This document shows positions 32,599 through 44,803 of a stretch of DNA of 64,000 nt, piece after piece. Origin of the DNA: Sciurus carolinensis (taxonomy: Eukaryota; Chordata; Mammalia; Rodentia; Sciuridae). Each line of letters opens with the position of its first letter. Within the stretch, counting starts at the first letter, position 1. Under the pieces are notes generated by a model. That model was not told the DNA's origin and made no database searches. It was given only the letters and a program-made list of their open reading frames with translations. Made by a program: the position numbers and the translations under genes. The stretch is from assembly GCF_902686445.1 (NCBI RefSeq), contig NC_062223.1, positions 58,057,998-58,121,997 on the forward strand, written 5' to 3'.

Positions 32599-34377
32599 TC
32601 ATTTGGAAGAAGCCTGTGGATTAGGCACTGGAGAAGGGTTAGTGGACTGAGAATAGAGCTTAACCCAAGAAATGTGCAGCCGTCCTGGTAGATTTTGTAC
32701 CTTGACAGCTGTTGGCGTGGTTAGGATCACTGTGTGGGGTCCCTGCCACTTGGGAGATAGAGGGATTGTAGCTTCCTGAGGAGAAGAAATAAGAACTTGG
32801 TCTGCTATTTGAAGAGGTTGGGTAAGGAGGCCAGATAAAGGTTTGGGTAGGGTGGAGTCAGCATAACCCCATAGAAATGCTTGAATGTGATTTAGGAGAG
32901 GAATGGATATTTGAGAAGGAAGAAGGGAAGGAAGGGGCACTATTCCAGGTGGCAGGATGGGACGACAGTACATTAACTCAAAAGGGGAAATATTAGTTGG
33001 TTTCTTTGGGAGTGAGTGAAGATGCAGAAGAGCAAGGGGCAGGAGTTTAACCCAGTCGAGGTGAAGTTCTAAAGAGAGCTTGTTTAAAACATTTTTAAGA
33101 ATTCGGTTTGCTCTTTCTACTTTGCCTGATGACTTTGGGTGAAAAAGAATGTGGAAATGCCAAGGGACCCCGAGAGCCTTGGCAAGTTGTTGGGTGACTT
33201 GGGAAATTAATTCAGGTCCATTATCTGACTGGAAGGAAGTAGGTACTCCAAAGCAAGGAATGATTTCATAAAGGATGAAGGTAGAGACAGTTGTTGCCCT
33301 TTTGTGGGAGGTAGGGATGGCTTCAATCCATCCTGAGAAGGTGTCTATCATAACCAATAAGTATTTAGACTTTTTTACTGTGGGCATGTGAGTGAAGTCA
33401 AGCTGCCAGTCTACCCCTGGAATGGTGCCACAGGCTTGGTGAGTTGGAAAAATGGGGGACCTGACAGCTGTAGAATTTGTTCGCAGGCAGACTTCACATG
33501 AGGAAGAGAGTTCCTTTAGAAATGAGATATCAAAGGAGGACAGTTGCAGATGAGTTTTAGCAAATTGTAAGAGTGAAGAAAGGTTGGGGTGAAACAGACG
33601 ATGGAGATAGGAAAGTATTTCCCTGTTGGGGGGTGGTGGAGGTAAAGGATTATGGAGAGCCATAATAGGGGCTGGCCTGGATGAGAGGGAAGCCCTTTTA
33701 GCTTCCTCATCTGCCTTGTTATTACCTGAAGAGATGAATGATTGATGTGTTTGATGGGCTCTGCAATGTACAAGGCCTATAGTTGATGGGAGGTGAACAG
33801 CCTCAAGGAGTTTTAGAATGTAACTAGAGTTGGTGATGGAGTTTCCTCTTGTAGTAAGAAGGCCTCTCTCTTTCCAGATAGCAGCATGAGAGAGGATAAT
33901 GTTAAAAGCATATTTGGAGTCGGTGTAGACTGTGAGAGATTGTCCCTTTGTGAGGGTGAATGCGCGGGTAAGGGCAATTAGTTCCGCCTGTTGATTGGTG
34001 GTGTTGTTGGGTAGTGGTCTTGACTCTATTACCTTTTTAAGAGAGACAATGGCATATCCAGCTCGACGGATTCCTTTATGGAGAAATGAGCTTCCATCAG
34101 TGAACCATATGAAAGTAGGGTTGCGTAGAGCTCCTTCCTGGACGTTAGAGGAGTAGGGAAGTAACTCTTCCAGGGTCTCAAGGCAGCTGTGGGTTGCAGA
34201 AGCATGTATATTGGAAGGTAGGGGTAAGAGGGTGGCTGGATTTAAAGGAGAGGATGTTTTGAAGGAAATGGAAGAGTCCTCGATAAGAGCGGTTTGTAAG
34301 GTTAACACCCGACAGGGTGGTAGCATTTGCAGACCTTTATAAGTAAGAAACTTAGACAGATGAAGAGGTGAGAGCAC
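32599..34377 (-). pseudogene. pol: RNase H and integrase part of class I provirus
   Basis: This is an unusually long open remnant (592 residues). RNase H is visible with D94 (F-T-D-G-S), E132, D153 (T-D-S-K) and D223. Integrase has its HHCC zinc module (H259, H263, C294, C297) and the catalytic triad D327, D385 and E421, with 35 residues between the last two as in retroviral integrases. A C-terminal S-P-x-W-x-G-P and L-P-G-R-L-H-x-S-W-V-K block matches the gammaretroviral integrase tail. These enzymes degrade template RNA and join viral DNA to the host genome. The frame lacks its own retroviral start: it is the in-frame 3' end of a pol reading frame interrupted by stops upstream. Confidence 0.9.
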
Positions 34378-35337
34378 TTCGGTGGGAGCCCCGAAAGAGA
34401 GTTTTTTTGATTCCTGAATTAAGACAAATGCTGCTGCTAATACTCTTAAGACATGGTGCCCAGCCCCTTATAGTGGGGTCTAACCTCTTTGACAGGTATG
34501 CTATGGGTCCAAAAGTGGGACCAAACATGTGTCCTAAGACCACCAGGGCGAACCCACTTTTCTTGGAGACAAACAGGTAGAATAGTTTGGTTAAGTCAGG
34601 GAGGTGTAGGGCTGGGGCTTGAAGAAGGGCTTTCCTTAAGATCTGGAAAGGGGCTTTCACTGTGTTGAGGAGAGGTTCAGTGGGAGTACCCTTTGAAGCC
34701 TCATATAGGGGAGCTGCTAGGATGGAAAAATTGGGGATCCAGGATCATAAATATCCTGCTAATCCCAAAAAGGAAAGGATTTCTTCTTTGGTGGATGGAG
34801 TGGGCTTGTCCTGTATTAATGCTTTTCTCTCTACAGTGATGGCTTTAAATCCAGGTGAGAGGCTGACACCTAAGTAAACAACCTGAGACTGGGAAAGTTG
34901 CACTTTTGCTGGAGAAACTCTATAACCCCTGTCAGCCAGAAAGTTTAAAAGCTTAATTGTGTCCCTTTGGGAGTCCCAAGAGAGGGGCTACATAGAAGAA
35001 GATCATCAACATACTGTAAGAGAAAGGAGGAAATGAATGTGAGAGAAGCAAGATCCTGAGATAATGTTTGGCCAAAGAGATGAGGACTGTCTCGGAAACC
35101 CTGTGGGAGAACTTTCCAGGTCAGCTGAGAAGAAACTCGAATGAAAGGGTCAGTCCAAGTAAAAGCAAAGAGATCCTGTGAATCAGGGTGAAATGGAACA
35201 GTAAAAAATGCATCCTTTAAATGTAGTACCGAAAAGTATGTGGTGGAAGAAGGGATAGAAGAAAGTAGGGTGTAAGGATTGGATACAATGGGAAAGATGG
35301 GGACCACTGCTGAGTTAATGATGTGGAGATCTTGCAC
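34378..35337 (-). pseudogene. pol: reverse transcriptase part of class I provirus
   Basis: The frame 35337-34945 has the gammaretroviral palm sequence, with L-P-Q-G-F-x-x-S-P then Y-V-D-D-L. The stop at 34945-34947 ends it. The thumb and connection region to 34378 is split between frames (34660-34352 is one open piece, with P-I-A-Y-L-S-K-R-L-D). Catalytic residues are visible, but the polypeptide is interrupted. Confidence 0.88.
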
Positions 35338-35418
35338 TAGATGGTAAGATCCATTAGGTTTCCTAACAGCCAGGATGGGAGTGTTATAAGGCGAGTTGGC
35401 AGGGCGCAGGAAGCCTTT

Positions 35419-35961
35419 CTACCTTAAATCCTGGATGATTGGTTGAAGTCCTATAAGGCTCCTTTGGGAAAGGGGATATTGGGCCTGGGCTGGGTAGGAT
35501 GTTGGGTCCTTTAGATGAATGAGTACAGGTGAGCAATTAGCTACAGAGGGTGTATGAGTGTCCCAGACCTTGGGGTTAACCAGGGAGGGAGGAAGGGGAT
35601 ATGAGGACTCTGTTTGAACTGTATATTCCTGTAGAGTCATAAGGAGAGGAATAGCAGAGGAGTCTTGGCTAAGGCACATGGTGGGTAAGAAGGAAATAGA
35701 GGCACCCAATTTGGTTAGGATGTCCCTTCCCAGAAGGGGAATGGGACATGAAGGAATTATTAAGAAGGAATGAGTAAAGCCAATTTGTCCTATATGGCAG
35801 CTTATTGGAGGGGTTTGTAGGGGATTATATGGTTTTCCCTCTACCCCGACAATAGAGGATTTGGCAGGGGAAGTGGGTCCCCCAAATTCCCGCAGCACTG
35901 AGAATGTGGCTCCGGTGTCTATAAGGAAAGGGATCTGCCTGCCTGCCACCATAAGGGTCAC
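35419..35961 (-). pseudogene. retroviral protease (class I provirus)
   Basis: Contains the aspartic protease core L-I-D-T-G-A-T-F-S-V-L and the flap/helix motif L-G-R-D-I-L, in the usual order. A retroviral protease forms a homodimer and cuts Gag and Pol. The frame passes into the start of RT but is closed by a stop at 35419-35421, after which the same frame continues into the RT piece. It is therefore one nonsense change from continuity with RT. Confidence 0.87.
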
Positions 35962-36009
35962 CCAGGGCTCCTGAGTTGTGATGGTCGTCAGGTGCAGAAG
36001 TCCCAGGCC

Positions 36010-37483
36010 CCTTCATTCATCCATTGCCAATCCCAGCAAGTCGCCAGAGGGAGGGGCCAAGGATGACCTGGCACTTCTCTGAGCACCAGGGCAATCCATT
36101 GCCCAATGTCGCGGTTGGTGGCATTTTGGACAAGGACTTGGGAGCTGCCGGGGGTTGGGGCAGGTTCATGCCCAGTGGCCCTCTTGCCTGCACTTGAGGC
36201 ATGAGCTTGAAGGTCTTCTGGGAGCTTGGGCATCCCTAGCGGTGGACAGTTGGGCAGGTCTAGCTGGCTGAAAGGCTTTGGCCAGTATTTGGTATTTTAA
36301 TTTTTGTTTTTTTCCTTCCCTTCCATTATAAACCTTGAATGCCACTGCTAGAATTTGTGACTGTGGGGTAAGAGGCCCCCTATCCAACTGCCTCAATTTC
36401 ACCTTTATGTCAGGGTAACTTTGGGAAAAATAATAAGTCATAAGTAGCTACCATCCCTTCGGGGTTTCGGGATCCTGGTTGGTGTACCTAAGCATGGCCT
36501 CTGTAAGGCGGCTTAGAAATGCTGATGGGTTTTCATCTTTGTCCTGTATTACTTCCTGAAGTTTATCATAGTTAATGGGTTTAATAGTAGCTTTTCGTAG
36601 ACCTGCAAGGATGCAGGTTTGAAACCTATCTCGCTGTAGACACCCAGCCTCAGTATTATAGTCCCATAGGGGCTCTCTATTTGGTACCACTTCAGCCCCA
36701 ATGGGATGGGTTGGAGTCGATTGATGAATATCATATGCATAATTGCACGCCTGTTCCCAGACCCTCCTGTGTTCCTCAGGGGTTAGGGTGTTGGACATGA
36801 TTATGTAAATGTCATGCCAGGTAAGGTTATAAGACTGGGTAAGGTACTGAAATTCCTTAATGAAGGTTGCAGGGTTGGAGGTGAAGGAACCTAGCCGCTT
36901 CTCTATTTGAGACAGATCAGACAGTGAAAAGGGGACATGAACTTTGATTACTCCGTCTGCGCCAGCCACCTCCTGTAAAGGGGCTAAGATATGTGCACGG
37001 GACCATGGTGGGGGGACTTGGTGGGCTGAATGGAGGAGCGGAAGGAGAAACAGAATGAGGCAAAGAAGAAGAATGGACAGGGGCTTCTGCAGTAGGAGGC
37101 TTGTAAGGAGATGACTCATCAGCTGGATCGAACTCGGAAGGGAAAGAAGGGTTAAAAGGTGGGGGAGAAGCCAAGAGAACGGGTTCAGGTTTTTGAGGAG
37201 AGCAGAGATTAGGTTTAGCCTGAAAGAAAGAAAAAACACAAAAGGGAAAAGTTCCTTTCCATTCACCAGGTTGCCCACATATGTACTTAATTATAACTAG
37301 TACAATTAGGCATATAATTATACCTAGTACAAAGCTAGAATTTAGGGTGTCATAAATAGACCATTCTGACTTACTATCTAAAGGACAATTTAGCTCTGAT
37401 TCAGGGAAGAGGTGAAGGGGTTTGAGATGATTTAATAAGCATCTCAGGGGCGAGTTTGCTGGGCTGGATGTCCCGAATCCCAT
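36010..37483 (-). pseudogene. gag of class I provirus (matrix, capsid, nucleocapsid remnants)
   Basis: The start at 37483 reads M-G-F-G-T-S, a possible myristoylation site. A hydrophobic stretch (about residues 50-68) and a Pro-rich part follow. A frameshift near 37000 moves into the 37278-36448 frame, which holds the capsid with a major-homology-like Q-D-K-D-E-N-P-S-A-F-L. A stop at 36448-36450 interrupts this, and the same frame resumes to 36166. It ends in the middle of a first CCHC zinc knuckle (TGA at 36166-36168). A second knuckle (CX2CX4HX4C) is readable at about 36090-36132 in another frame. Two knuckles are less common in gammaretroviruses but are known in some ERV1 groups. Confidence 0.85.
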
Positions 37484-38094
37484 GGTAAGCTGAGACCCAC
37501 CTGGCTAGTGGATTTTGGCGTCCCAAGAACCACGGTGCCAGGCAACGAGAGGTTAGAACAAAGGTTTGGTCATCACCTAAAAACAGTGTTTAACCAGGCA
37601 AATAGCCGAGAGAGAGTTTGAAGACCTGGCCAGGATTTCGAGCGAGACGCAGTGGGAAATAAGAGAGAGAGCTTCAAACCCCGAGAAAGAATCTCAGCAC
37701 CATAAAATTCAGGAATCCACCCAGCAACTAGGACCAACTATGGGGACCAAGGAGGTACCCCCACACCTCAGCAGTTGGGCGGCGGGAGCCGCGAGGGGGA
37801 AGCTGCAGAGCGGCGAGAGGGAAGCCGTGAGGCAAGCAGCGAAAGCCGCGAGCTGGCGGAGGGAACCGTGGGAATGGCCAATTCTCAAATAAGGGGGGGC
37901 CGCAGCGGGAGCCGCAGGTGGCTGAGATGTGTTTAAGTGGTCAGGGGGCCTGCCTAAGGGGAACTCACCAATTTTGGAGTCCGGTGTTGTATGCAGAAAA
38001 CTGGGCATTCAGGTAAATGGAAGGTGAGCCTGTATCTGTGGGTGCCGGGGCTATCGGATGGGATTCCGCTTGCTTAGTCAGCGGAAAAAACCCA
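37484..38094 (-). other. leader of class I provirus
   Basis: About 610 bp between the primer site and the gag start. GC-rich, with short repeated GGGAGCCGCG-like blocks (37795-37915). Frames here show no familiar domain. Confidence 0.7.
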
Positions 38095-38112
38095 TCCCGG
38101 GTTTCAGCACCA
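38095..38112 (-). promoter_or_regulatory. primer binding site, tRNA-Phe type (17/18)
   Basis: On the minus strand this reads TGGTGCTGAAACCCGGGA, one base different from the exact site at 10296-10313. Two bases separate it from the LTR end at 38115. Confidence 0.87.
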
Positions 38113-38114
38113 GA

Positions 38115-38496
38115 TGTTAGGGGCAGTTATGGTTCATCCATAACTCCCAGAAAAACGCTCTGCAGACACAGGTCTCACATGAGGAACATTTATTTTATGC
38201 AGACAATTCACGTTCACTCGGGGAAGGGAAGAAGGAAAAGAAGAAGGAACATGGTGCATGGTTTCTCCTCATATTGGTATTTCGTGGGCTGGGAGGAACC
38301 AATCATGGAGGAGAATTATTACAGACTGACTGATGGACCAATGACATATTAGAACGTAATGTGGGAGGCAGGAAGATTACGGCAACGTAAGCCAGAAATT
38401 CCTGTAACGGGAGAGGCGGGCGTAACGCAGATTGACAGGTGGTTAGGAGGCCAGGAATTCCTGTAGCGGGAGAGAAAGGTGGCTTTATACCTTACA
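38115..38496 (-). repeat. 5' LTR of class I provirus
   Basis: 382 bp with the same TGTAAGG start and CCTAACA end (minus strand). It has only one copy of the unit doubled in the 3' LTR, and it retains an AATAAA signal on the minus strand (about 38188-38194). It is flanked at 38497 by CTCCT. Confidence 0.9.
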
Positions 38497-38501
38497 CTCC
38501 T

Positions 38502-39889
38502 GACTTTACTAGTTTTCTTAAGGAAAAAGTTGATTTGGAAGTATAATTTCCCAATCTTACATGATATTACCAGCAAATGTCTCAAGTTAAGTTCCTCCTA
38601 ATTTTTCTTATTAAATGTTATCTCTTTTAATTTTTTTTCTGCACTGGAAAGAATTCCTATCAAAAACCACAATTGTCTGGGTTTCTACCAAATATTGCAG
38701 AAAAAGAACAAACCAGGTTTGCAAACAAACATCTTCAAGGTTCAACATTCTCACCATTTCTCTACATTCATGAAATCAAAAGACTCATTATGTCAAATAG
38801 CCCTCATGCTACACTCTCACATCAAAGCAAAATGTTTACTACTAAAAACATTTTTAGATGGAGAACCTCCAGGTACTTAGATCACAGGCATTGCTCCACT
38901 CCCTACTCCCACTACCCTGTGATCTAGCAAAGGATTGCTTCTCTCTAGCCTGCTCACCTCAGCAACCAGGACAAAAATTACCTAATAATGCACACCCTGA
39001 GTATGTAATGGGGAAGAGCACCTCACTTGGGTTCTAGTAACCTGTATTCTCAGACTGATCAGTGACCACCTGAGCCCACATGCCCATCCAGAGCAACTCA
39101 AGCAGGTAATGAAGTTACAGATTTCCACTGGTCTGATCTCAACACCATGAGAAGTACAGAATCTGTGCTCAGAATAAATGTGTGGTGTTTGAGATGGACT
39201 GTATGCAACTACCATACTGATGAGGAAAGGCTCACAAGTTAGTATCTATATACCATAAGTATAAATATAATGGACATAGACTCTTTGTGCCTGTTTGTCC
39301 CATACCTGCAATTTGCAAATGCTGCTGTAATGCTCTTTCTGTATGTCAGTATATTATATACTGAACCCAAATACTGTCAATACACCAAGGCTGGCCCTAA
39401 GAATACGTGAGATTTGATTTCAATGCCTGGAAACTTACTATAGAGTAGGGAAGAAGAGATTTTCTTATACACACAAAAATGTAGATACAACTGCCTCTCA
39501 ATCCTTCTAGGATACAAGATGACATGGGAAGAGAAAGGGAGAAGATCTCATTAGCAATTGTGTATACAGAGATAAGTGAATCTGGGAAATCTTCGTGATA
39601 TATTTAATTTATACTGAGGAATCTACATTTTTGCCAACTACATCACCTTTTGTTTGTAGGTGTTCAAGGATAAATAGAACCTAGACAAAACAAAATGGGA
39701 GAGAAGTAATTCATAGGGTGTTTTTATGAATGGTGATGCTTCTTTAGTGAATGATTATCAGGATGCATAAGTTTCATTCCCTGTGCCTCTCCATGTATTT
39801 GGTCATAGGTGAAATATTCCTCTTAAGAAGCTAGAGTGCTCAAGCAAACCGCCAAGTCTTTCATGGGCATGAAGCCACTAAAATTGACA
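38502..39889. other. unassigned intergenic DNA
   Basis: No gene or known repeat was recognised in about 1.4 kb to the right of the provirus. The left end continues the target sequence interrupted at 31718. Confidence 0.45.
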
Positions 39890-41450
39890 AAATGTTTAAA
39901 AATTCATTGGATTCAACTCCAAAATACTGTAAATTGAAGACAAAGCCAGGTGAATCCAGGACAAGGCCACAACCTGTTCTTCCTACCCTCTTCCAAGGAA
40001 TATGTACAACCTACTGGATCAGAAGACACAAATTAAAACCAAAGAGAAATAGAACAAGGAAAAGCTTGAGAGGTAAGGGGCAAAGATAGAAGCAATGGAA
40101 TATATCCACTTTCCTGATGCTTTTAGACCTGGAAAAAGCCCTAGTTGAGAGTAGGCAAGGTAATTCATTTTGAAAATAAATTAAAAATATTATTCCTCAC
40201 ATAAAAATTCAACACTAAATTTCTTTGTAGTCTTCATATGGCTTAAGAGTTGGTAACAAATTTTCATAAGTGTGCTTAAATTTTGCATGTCTCCAGCACC
40301 TCTTTGGGCATATAGCACCAATAGTATCTCTTTGGTTTCTTCACTTCAGTACAGGTCCTCTTACATGCCTACCTAGTGCTCTACCCCTGAGCTCCACCAT
40401 AGCTGATTCCCTCCTTAATTTTCAGATTAAATCTTTGTTTTAACATCCTGTGACAATGAGATAGAATAATGCTTATCTACTGGACAAGAGCTGAAGAGCA
40501 CAGTGGGAAAGTAGATACAGAGTTGAGCCTGTAGTTCTACCTATAAATATTGTTCTTTACAAATTGCTTTTGAATGAAAAATCATAAAATTTTAACATTT
40601 GTTTAATTATAGTGGAGAGTGTGCAAATGCTTATATTTTCTACAGGCCTTGGACCTGGCTTGCAAATTCTCTCTAGCATACCCTATGTCCTCACTTATGC
40701 TGACTTCAATATTCATGTAGTTTGTGCATCCCACAAAGAAATATTTCAATTGTCTTTAAGCAATTCCTTCCGTATTAACTGAGGACTAGCAAAAATTTTA
40801 GAGTTTCTGTACACCTACCATCCTGACCACACTATTAGTGATATTTTACATTAATGTTGTATATGACCAAAACCACACAGTTGATGGTAGTACAACCAAA
40901 TCACCTACACTACGGATCTCACTTGGATTTCATTGTTTAATGCATGCACTACTTGTGTGTGAAAATCTATAACATTTAATTTTTTTAAAAAAATGGAAGT
41001 TTAACTGAATGCCTGAATTACTCTTCTACTAGTCATATATAAAAAATCCAGTTTATCCAAATTCTTCCCACACATATATTAAAAATTATTATATATAAGT
41101 GGAGTATAGAAGTCTCTTATATGGGTGTGTTATGAAACATTATTCAGTGCCTGTAAATGGAATCATTTTCTTCTTTTTTCTCCTTTTTGGTCTGCCTTTG
41201 GCATGGCTGTTTTGTAATCTCCTCTTCTTTTAAGTACACCATTTACTTTAGATAATACCCATCTTAATGGATTTCTCTTAATTCTCCTGAAGGATTCCAT
41301 GTCCAAAGAGATATATTCTGAGATAACAGAGGTTAGGACTTTCAGATAAATTTTTCTAAGACAATTCAGAACATAATTCAGGTTCTTATGAAACATTTGT
41401 TGAATCACTCCACAGAAGAAAATTTCTGAATTTTCAAATTATCTTCTTTA
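39890..41450 (+). repeat. duplicated segment, paralogous to 55020-57190
   Basis: Shared blocks run in order: AAAAATTCATTGG, ATTCAACTCCAAAATACTG, the site matching the DYNLL1 insertion point (CTGATGCTTTTAGACCTG near 40116), CCAGCACCTCTTTGGGCAT, and ATGCATGCACT. This copy lacks the DYNLL1 retrocopy, which gives the empty-site state of that insertion. Confidence 0.85.
40310..40415 (-). repeat. ID-like SINE fragment
   Basis: The reverse complement contains G-G-T-G-G-A-G-C-T-C-A-G-G-G-G-T-A-G-A-G-C-A and a B-box-like end. The paralogue is at 56195-56275. Confidence 0.7.
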
Positions 41451-42609
41451 TTATTTAGCTTCACTTACTATAACAAAATTTCTGACACAAGCTATTCATG
41501 AAATAGAGAGGTTAAATAAGCTTACAGATTTGACTGAAAGTCAAAACTTCATAGCCCAGGTTCTGGGTCAGGCCCCATAGTGGTGCTAAAAAGTCCCAGA
41601 ATGGGAACTCTATCAAGGAAGAGAAGAAGGATGGAATAAAAATTGTCATGACACATGAAACTGTCCCTCACCACCCCTTCTATCTTCCTACATTCTGGGG
41701 TTTTTATCAATCTAATATCATTGAATCCATTACCAATTTATCTCCTTTGAAATAATATTTCCTACTTTCTCTTCCATCAATTTTATGGGACGGTAACCTA
41801 CATTAATCAAAAATGCCTTGAAAATGGAATGTCATTTTAAATGGCAAAATCTTCCTTCTTGTTTAGAGTGAAAGTGTGGCTAAAAAGAACCACTAATGAC
41901 CATAACCGGATATGTGTTAGACCTGTGCTGTAAGTTCCAGATCATCAGACCCAAGGAATACTTTTATAGTGCTGCTCTCCAGGCCTGGGAGTGTCCCATC
42001 ATCCTATGGTCCTACATGACTCCTAGCCATATCAGAATGGATGTCTGAGGGAAATTAGAGAAGGAAATGCAGGCTAGTCTCCTTCTATTAGTCCTATAAC
42101 CCAGGAGTTGGTTACATTACTCTCCTCACTGGCTTTGGTCAATGCCTAGTCATGTGATGATATCAGCAGTAAAAAAGGAAGATAAATGGAATCCTTGAGA
42201 CCTAAAACTCAATCACTGTTACAGAACACAAAATTGGTGTTATTGGGGTAATCTAGAAGTTGTGACATGTGGTGATGGCATCTCAAATTCTATGGTCACA
42301 TGAAGATTCTTTGAAAGCTCTGAAAACAAAATAAGGCAAGATGGGGCAGAGAACAGTGCCAAAGCCATCATATAGGGCTCCAGGAGACCAGGGGCTGGAA
42401 TTAACTTATTCTGAAAGATGTGATACTGGAAAATTCCTTAGTTTTAGCCTTAGTTTTTTTTTTGTTTTGTTTTGTTTTTTGTTTTTGTTTTTTGTTTTTC
42501 AGTATGTGTGTGTGTGCTAGGTAAGGATATTACAAAAGATGATCTAAAAAGAACACATTAAGATTGTGATACATTAATAAATAGAGGGAACAAGACATGC
42601 CTTGAAAGA
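41451..42609. other. duplicated non-coding DNA up to the L1 insertion
   Basis: 41400-41560 matches 53510-53670, and 42000-42600 matches the 28200-29020 segment. A T/G-rich low-complexity run lies at 42454-42510. No gene was recognised. Confidence 0.55.
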
Positions 42610-43012
42610 GGGTAATTTTTAATTTAAATCTTTTTTATACTTACAGGCTGCATTTTGGTTCATTGTACACAAATGGGGTACAAATTTTCATTTCTATGGT
42701 TGCACACAATGTAGATTCACACCACTCGTGTAAACATACATATACATAGGGTAATGTTGTCTGTTCATTTTACTATCTTTCTGTCTTCTACCTCTTTCCA
42801 CCCCATTTTCCTCTATACCTTCCAAAGTTTCTTCATTCTTCTCTTCCCCCCACCACCTCCCCTTGTTATATATTGTCACTGATCGAAGAAAATATTTGGT
42901 CTTTGATATTTTGGGCTTGGCCTATTTCACTTAGCATGATATTTTCCTACTTCATCCATTTACCAGCAAATGCCATAATTTTATTCTTCTTTATGGCTGA
43001 ATAATATTCCAT

Positions 43013-43016
<4 letters not shown>

Positions 43017-43058
<42 letters not shown>
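43017..43058. repeat. (TA)n microsatellite
   Basis: About 20 TA units inside the L1 ORF2 end; the L1 at 4496-4508 has a shorter version at the same place. Confidence 0.95.
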
Positions 43059-43060
<2 letters not shown>

Positions 43061-43663
43061 ATAGTTTCTTTATGCACTCATCAATTGAAGGGCATCTTGG
43101 TTGGTCCAACAATCTAGCTATTGTGAATTGAGAAACTATGAATATTGATGTGGCTGCATCACTGTAGTATGCTGATTTTAAGTCATTGGATATAAACTGA
43201 GGAGAGATAGCTGGGTCAAATGGTGGGTTCATTCCAACTTTTCTGAGGAAACTCCATATTGCTTTCCAGAGTGGCTGCACCAATGTGCAACTCCACCAGC
43301 AATGTATGAGTGTTCCTTTTTCCCCATATTCATGCCAACACTTATTATTGCTTGTGTTCTTGATAATAGTCATTCTAATTGAAGTTAGATGAAATCTTAG
43401 GGTGGTTTTAATTTGCGTTTCTCTAATGATTAGGGATAATGAACACTTTTTCATGTATTTGTTAATCACCTGTATATCTTCTTCTGTGAAGTGTCTGCCC
43501 ATTTCCTTAGCCCATTTATTGATTGGGTTCTTTGTATTTTTGGTGTAAAGTTTTTTAAGTTCGTAATAAATTTTGGAGATAAGTGCTCTGTCTGAAGTGT
43601 GTGTGGAAAAGAGTTTCTCCCACTCTGTAGGCTCTCTTTTCACATTATTGATTGTTTTCTTTG

Positions 43664-44803
43664 CTGAGAAAAAACATTTTAGTTTGAATCTATTCCATTT
43701 ATTGATTCTTGTTTTTATTTCTTGCATTATGGGGTTCTTGTTAAGGAAGTCTGGTCCTAAGTCCACGAGATGGAGATTCGGGCCTACTTTTTCTTCTATT
43801 TGGTGAAGGATCTCAGGTCTAATTCCTAGATCCTTGATCCATTTTGAGTTGAGTTTTGTACAGGGTGAGAGATAGGGGTTTAGTTTCATTTTACTGCATA
43901 TGGATTTCCAGTTTTGCCAGCACCATTTGTTGAAGAGGATATCTTTTCTCCATTGTATGCTTTTGGCACCTTTGTCTAGTATGAGAAAACAGTACTTATG
44001 TGGGTATGTCTCTGTGTCTTCTATCCTGTACTTGTCTATTTGGTCTACCTGTCTATTTTGGTGCAGTACCATGCCATTTTTGTTACTTTTGCTCTATGGT
44101 AGAGGTTAAGGTCTGGTATTGTGATACCTCCTGCCCAGGATTGCTTTGGCTGTTCTGGGTCTTTTGTTGTTCCAGATGAATTTCATGATTGCTTTTTCTG
44201 TTTCTATGAAAAATGACATAGGGATTTTAATTGGAATTGTGTTAAATCTGTATAGCATCTTTGGAAGTATGACCATTTTAATAATATTAATTCTGCCTAT
44301 CCAAGAACATGGGAGACCTTTCCATCTTCTAAGGTCTTCTTCAATTTTGTTCTTTAATGTTTTGTAGTTTTCATTGCAGAGATCTTTCACCTCTTTGGTT
44401 AGATTAATTCCCAAGTATTTTAATTTTTTTGTTTGAGGCTATTGTGAATGGAGTTGTTTTCCTCATTTTCCTTTCAGATGTTTCATCACTTATGTATAAA
44501 AGTGCTTTAGATTTTTGCGTGTTGGTTTTGTATCCTGCTATTTTGTTGAATTCATTTATGAGGTCTATTCTGGAGGAGATTTTTTGGATCCTCTAAATAG
44601 AGGATCATGTCATCATCAAATGGTGACAGCTTGAGTTCCTCTTTTCCTATTCGTATCCCTTTTATTTCTTTAGTCTGTCTAATTGCTCTGGATAGTATTT
44701 CAAGGATGATGTTGAATAGAAGTGGCGCAAGAGGGCATCCCTGTCTTGTTCCAGTTTTTAAAGGGAATGCTTTCAGTTTTTCTCCATTAAGAATGATGTT
44801 GGG
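43664..44803 (-). repeat. left arm of 1140-bp inverted repeat
   Basis: Reverse complement of 48124-49263. Stretches compared by eye over several hundred bases were identical; one difference was seen near the outer end (44786 region against 48139). Confidence 0.9.

Larger units (their letters stand above)
31719..38501 (-). mobile_element. class I (gammaretrovirus-like) endogenous provirus, gag-pro-pol, no env
   Basis: LTRs at 31724-32157 and 38115-38496 are flanked by CTCCT target copies at 31719-31723 and 38497-38501. On the minus strand the order is 5' LTR, 2-nt gap, tRNA-Phe-type primer site, leader, gag (37483 to about 36010), protease, reverse transcriptase, RNase H, integrase (to 32599), about 440 bp without env motifs, a polypurine tract (AAATGGGGGAA, about 32158-32168), and the 3' LTR. 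Gene order, protease and integrase motifs fit ERV1, near the HERV-F/H type that also uses tRNA-Phe. LTR differences are numerous, so the insertion is much older than the IAP-like one. Stops and frameshifts in gag and pol make it defective. Confidence 0.92.

Noticed and set aside
37709..38008. Ala/Pro-rich 99-codon minus-strand frame
   Set aside because: It lies in the GC-rich leader of the class I provirus before the gag start.
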